6,532 nucleotides of DNA from NCBI GenBank assembly GCA_013154385.1, contig JAADCO010000034.1:1-6532 (forward strand), written 5' to 3'. Within the stretch, counting starts at the first letter, position 1. Every line of letters begins with the position of its first letter. Below are positions 4,629-6,532 of the stretch, piece by piece. This stretch comes from Thermodesulfobacteriota bacterium. Lineage in GTDB: Bacteria > Desulfobacterota > Thermodesulfobacteria > Thermodesulfobacteriales > Thermodesulfatatoraceae. The notes under the pieces were generated by a model that was not told where the DNA came from, made no database searches, and saw only the letters and a program-made list of their open reading frames with translations. Made by a program: the position numbers and the translations under genes.

Positions 4629-6067
4629 TGGCTCTGGAACTAAGACAAAATCTCAAGCTTACCCAACAACTGGTTTTAACCCCTCAGCTTCAGCAGGCGA
4701 TCAAGCTTCTTCAGCTAAACCGTTTGGAACTCGAGCAGGTCATCCGCCAGGAGGCGGAGATCAACCCCGTGCTCGAGCAGGAACTCACGGATCATCAGAC
4801 CATTTCCCTCGAAGAGCTCACGGAAAAGCCGGTGGAGGGGACTCTCGACCTTGCGGCAGAGAGCCCCCTGGGCCCGCAGGCGGTCTCCGACTTCGACTGG
4901 GAGCGCTACTTTCAGGACTCGGGGAGCGCCTATCCCAGCTTCTCCTTCGAGGCCAAGGAACCCATCGAATACGAAAAGCGCCTCTCCAAGTCGGAGAACC
5001 TGACCTCTCATCTCCTCTGGCAGCTCTATCTCTCCGAATTCGACGAAACCGCGCGCCGCATCGGGGAGTACATCATCGGCAACCTCAACGAGCGGGGCTA
5101 TCTCTCGCTTTCCGTGGAGGAGATCGCCCGCGATCTCGGGGTGAGCGAAGAGGCCGTGGAGCAGGTCCTCCGGAAGATCCAGTTCTTCGATCCGGTGGGA
5201 GTGGCGGCGAGAAGCCTTGAGGAATGCCTCCTCGTCCAGCTCGAACACCTGGGGCTCAAAGACTCGCTGGCCGCCAAGATCGTGGCCCACCACCTTCGGG
5301 ATCTGGAACGCGGGCAGCTTGAAAACATCGCCAAGAAGTACGGGGTCTCCCTCGAGGAAGTGGAGGCCGCCGTAGAGATCATCCGGGGCCTTGATCCCAT
5401 CCCGGCGCGGAACTATTCGGACGAAGAACCCCAGTACATCGAACCCGACGTGCTCGTCTTCAAGGAAGGCTCCGACTGGGTGGTGCGCCTGAACGACGAC
5501 GGGCTTCCGCGTCTGCGCATCAGCCCCTACTATCGAAAGCTCCTCTCCGACCCCAACATCCCCCAGCAGGCCAAGCAATACATCCAGAAAAAGCTGCGCT
5601 CTGCGGTGTGGCTCATCCGCAGCATCGAACAGCGCAACCGCACCTTGCTCCGGGTCTCGGAAAGCATCATGCGCTTTCAGCGCGACTTCTTGGAAAAGGG
5701 CATCTCCGGGCTAAAGCCTCTCATCTTGCGCGACGTGGCCCAGGATGTGGATCTCCACGAATCAACGGTGAGCAGGGTCACCACGGGGAAGTACATAGAC
5801 ACGCCCCACGGGATCTTCGAGCTCAAGTTCTTCTTCTCAAGCGGCTACACCAGCAGCACCGGCGACCAGATCTCCACGGAGACGGTCAAGCAGTACATCA
5901 AGGAGATCATCGCCAGCGAAGACCCCACGCGCCCTTATAGCGACCAGAAAATCGCCGATATCTTACAGAAGAAGTACAACATCAAGGTCGCCCGGCGCAC
6001 GGTGGCCAAGTACCGCGACCTCTTGGGGATCCTTCCGGCCAGTCGCCGCAAGAGAAAAACCAAATAG
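4628..6067 (+). CDS. rpoN: RNA polymerase sigma-54 factor
   Basis: RpoN directs RNA polymerase to -24/-12 promoters and needs AAA+ activators to open them. The 479-residue product (E. coli 477) has all regions. Region I, at residues 1-50, is Gln/Leu-rich (LRQNLKLTQQLVLTPQLQQA) and contacts activators. An acidic variable region II follows (about 51-115). The core-binding domain is at about 120-300 ('GYLSLSVEEIARDLGVS', 'FDPVGVAARSLEECLLVQL'). The helix-turn-helix is at about 367-388 (DVAQDVDLHESTVSRVTTGK). The RpoN box ARRTVAKYR (455-463) reads the -24 element. The ATG overlaps the lptB stop by one base (TGATG) and has only a weak upstream ribosome site, so coupling to lptB is likely. The first 35 or so codons share the lower GC of the lptB end. 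No activator gene is in the window. Confidence 0.98.
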   Translation: MALELRQNLKLTQQLVLTPQLQQAIKLLQLNRLELEQVIRQEAEINPVLEQELTDHQTISLEELTEKPVEGTLDLAAESPLGPQAVSDFDWERYFQDSGSAYPSFSFEAKEPIEYEKRLSKSENLTSHLLWQLYLSEFDETARRIGEYIIGNLNERGYLSLSVEEIARDLGVSEEAVEQVLRKIQFFDPVGVAARSLEECLLVQLEHLGLKDSLAAKIVAHHLRDLERGQLENIAKKYGVSLEEVEAAVEIIRGLDPIPARNYSDEEPQYIEPDVLVFKEGSDWVVRLNDDGLPRLRISPYYRKLLSDPNIPQQAKQYIQKKLRSAVWLIRSIEQRNRTLLRVSESIMRFQRDFLEKGISGLKPLILRDVAQDVDLHESTVSRVTTGKYIDTPHGIFELKFFFSSGYTSSTGDQISTETVKQYIKEIIASEDPTRPYSDQKIADILQKKYNIKVARRTVAKYRDLLGILPASRRKRKTK

Positions 6068-6072
6068 GAGGG
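6067..6072 (+). promoter_or_regulatory. Ribosome binding site of hpf, overlapping the rpoN stop
   Basis: GGAGGG begins at the last base of the rpoN TAG stop and leaves 4 bases before the ATG at 6077. The strong match and position support that start and co-translation from the same transcript. Confidence 0.75.
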
Positions 6073-6076
6073 CCTT

Positions 6077-6532
6077 ATGCAAATCAACATCACCTTCCGC
6101 CATTTGGATTCTTCCCCGGGGCTCAAGGAATACGCCCAAAAGCGCATCGGTAAGTTGGCCAAGTATTTCCAGGGAGCAGCCGAGGCCCACGTGATCCTGC
6201 GCGCCGAAAAGTTTCGTCAACAAGCCGAGGTGGTCATCAACGGCGATGGTCTTTCGGTGAGCGGAAAGGAAGAGACCGCCGACATGTACGAGGCCATTGA
6301 CCTGGTGACGGCCAAGCTCGAGACCCAGGTCAAAAAGCTGCGGGAGAAGAGGAAGCATCGCAAGCGCGGCGGCAAGGAACAGGTCCTGGTGGGCCCCGCA
6401 CCCAAGGAGGCCGCCGAGGAGGAGCTTCCCGTGGAGGTGAAGAGGGTCTTCGTCAAGCCCATGTCCCTCGAAGAGGCCCTGGATCAGCTGCGCACCAGCG
6501 GAGAAGACTTCCTGGTCTTCAACAACTCTGAC
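6077..6532 (+). CDS. hpf: Ribosome hibernation-promoting factor, long form (3' end missing)
   Basis: The frame runs open from ATG at 6077 to the window edge, giving 152 residues without a stop. It starts MQINITFRHLDSSPGLKEYA. Residues 1-97 are an S30AE domain: N-terminal strand, 'LKEYAQKRIGKLAKYF' helix, 'AHVILRAEKFRQQAEVVIN' strands, and 'DMYEAIDLVTAKLETQVKKLREKRKHRKR' ending in a basic patch. A Lys/Glu/Ala linker covers about 98-118. From about 119, 'VKRVFVKPMSLEEALDQLRTSGEDFLVFNNSD' matches the C-terminal domain of long HPF, which mediates 100S ribosome dimers. About 25-35 residues should be missing. Short HPF/YhbH of E. coli, also next to rpoN, lacks this second domain. Its place 9 bp after rpoN suggests co-expression, possibly in slow growth or stress. 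It is not listed by simple stop-bounded ORF finding because the stop lies outside. Confidence 0.94.
   Translation, partial: MQINITFRHLDSSPGLKEYAQKRIGKLAKYFQGAAEAHVILRAEKFRQQAEVVINGDGLSVSGKEETADMYEAIDLVTAKLETQVKKLREKRKHRKRGGKEQVLVGPAPKEAAEEELPVEVKRVFVKPMSLEEALDQLRTSGEDFLVFNNSD

Noticed and set aside
4411..4730. Reading the AT-rich patch as an inserted mobile element
   Set aside because: The lptB and rpoN proteins are continuous and family-typical through it, with no terminal repeats, target duplication or transposase.
4715..5578. Long open frame of 287 codons on the - strand, antisense to rpoN
   Set aside because: It has no recognisable domain, lies wholly inside a clear rpoN, and long antisense frames are expected in GC-rich coding DNA.

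Overview
The window is a compact, GC-rich (clearly above 55% by eye) stretch of Gram-negative chromosome, almost entirely coding. Its main feature is one + strand operon, kdsA-kdsC-lptC-lptA-lptB-rpoN-hpf. It joins lipid A/Kdo (LPS inner core) synthesis and LPS transport to the sigma-54 factor and a long-form ribosome hibernation factor. Lipid A genes and sigma-54 show a diderm bacterium. The gene order, the metal-type KdsA, the UPF0280 gene and the Glu/Lys/Arg-rich proteins fit Desulfobacterota/Thermodesulfobacteriota-like lineages, possibly a thermophile. This placement is inference and I cannot name a genus.

Layout: (1) 1-690 is the 3' part of a periplasmic ABC-transporter substrate-binding protein of the BtuF/FecB (vitamin B12/siderophore) type, cut by the window edge. 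(2) 683-1420 on the - strand is a UPF0280 (ApbE-like) protein of unknown function, meeting gene 1 tail to tail with an 8-bp overlap. (3) 1421-1481 is a 61-bp divergent spacer that must serve both the UPF0280 gene and the main operon. (4) 1482-6532 holds seven + strand genes that overlap or abut. The largest gap is the 9 bp between rpoN and hpf, so they are probably co-transcribed and in part translationally coupled.

How the genes work together: KdsA makes Kdo-8-phosphate from arabinose-5-phosphate and PEP, and KdsC removes the phosphate to give Kdo. LptB is the cytoplasmic ATPase of the LPS exporter. LptC is its periplasmic partner, and LptA is the periplasmic bridge to the outer membrane. 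RpoN and HPF follow, as in many Proteobacteria. The arabinose-5-phosphate isomerase (kdsD), lptF, lptG and lptD are not here and must lie elsewhere.

I found no mobile element, CRISPR array, RNA gene or phage gene, and no evidence of an undescribed system. The points most worth a second look are a lipoprotein-type LptC with a charged, Pro-rich linker, a sharp AT-rich codon patch at the lptB 3' end with a candidate internal promoter for rpoN, a smaller similar patch at the end of kdsA, and the uncharacterised UPF0280 gene.
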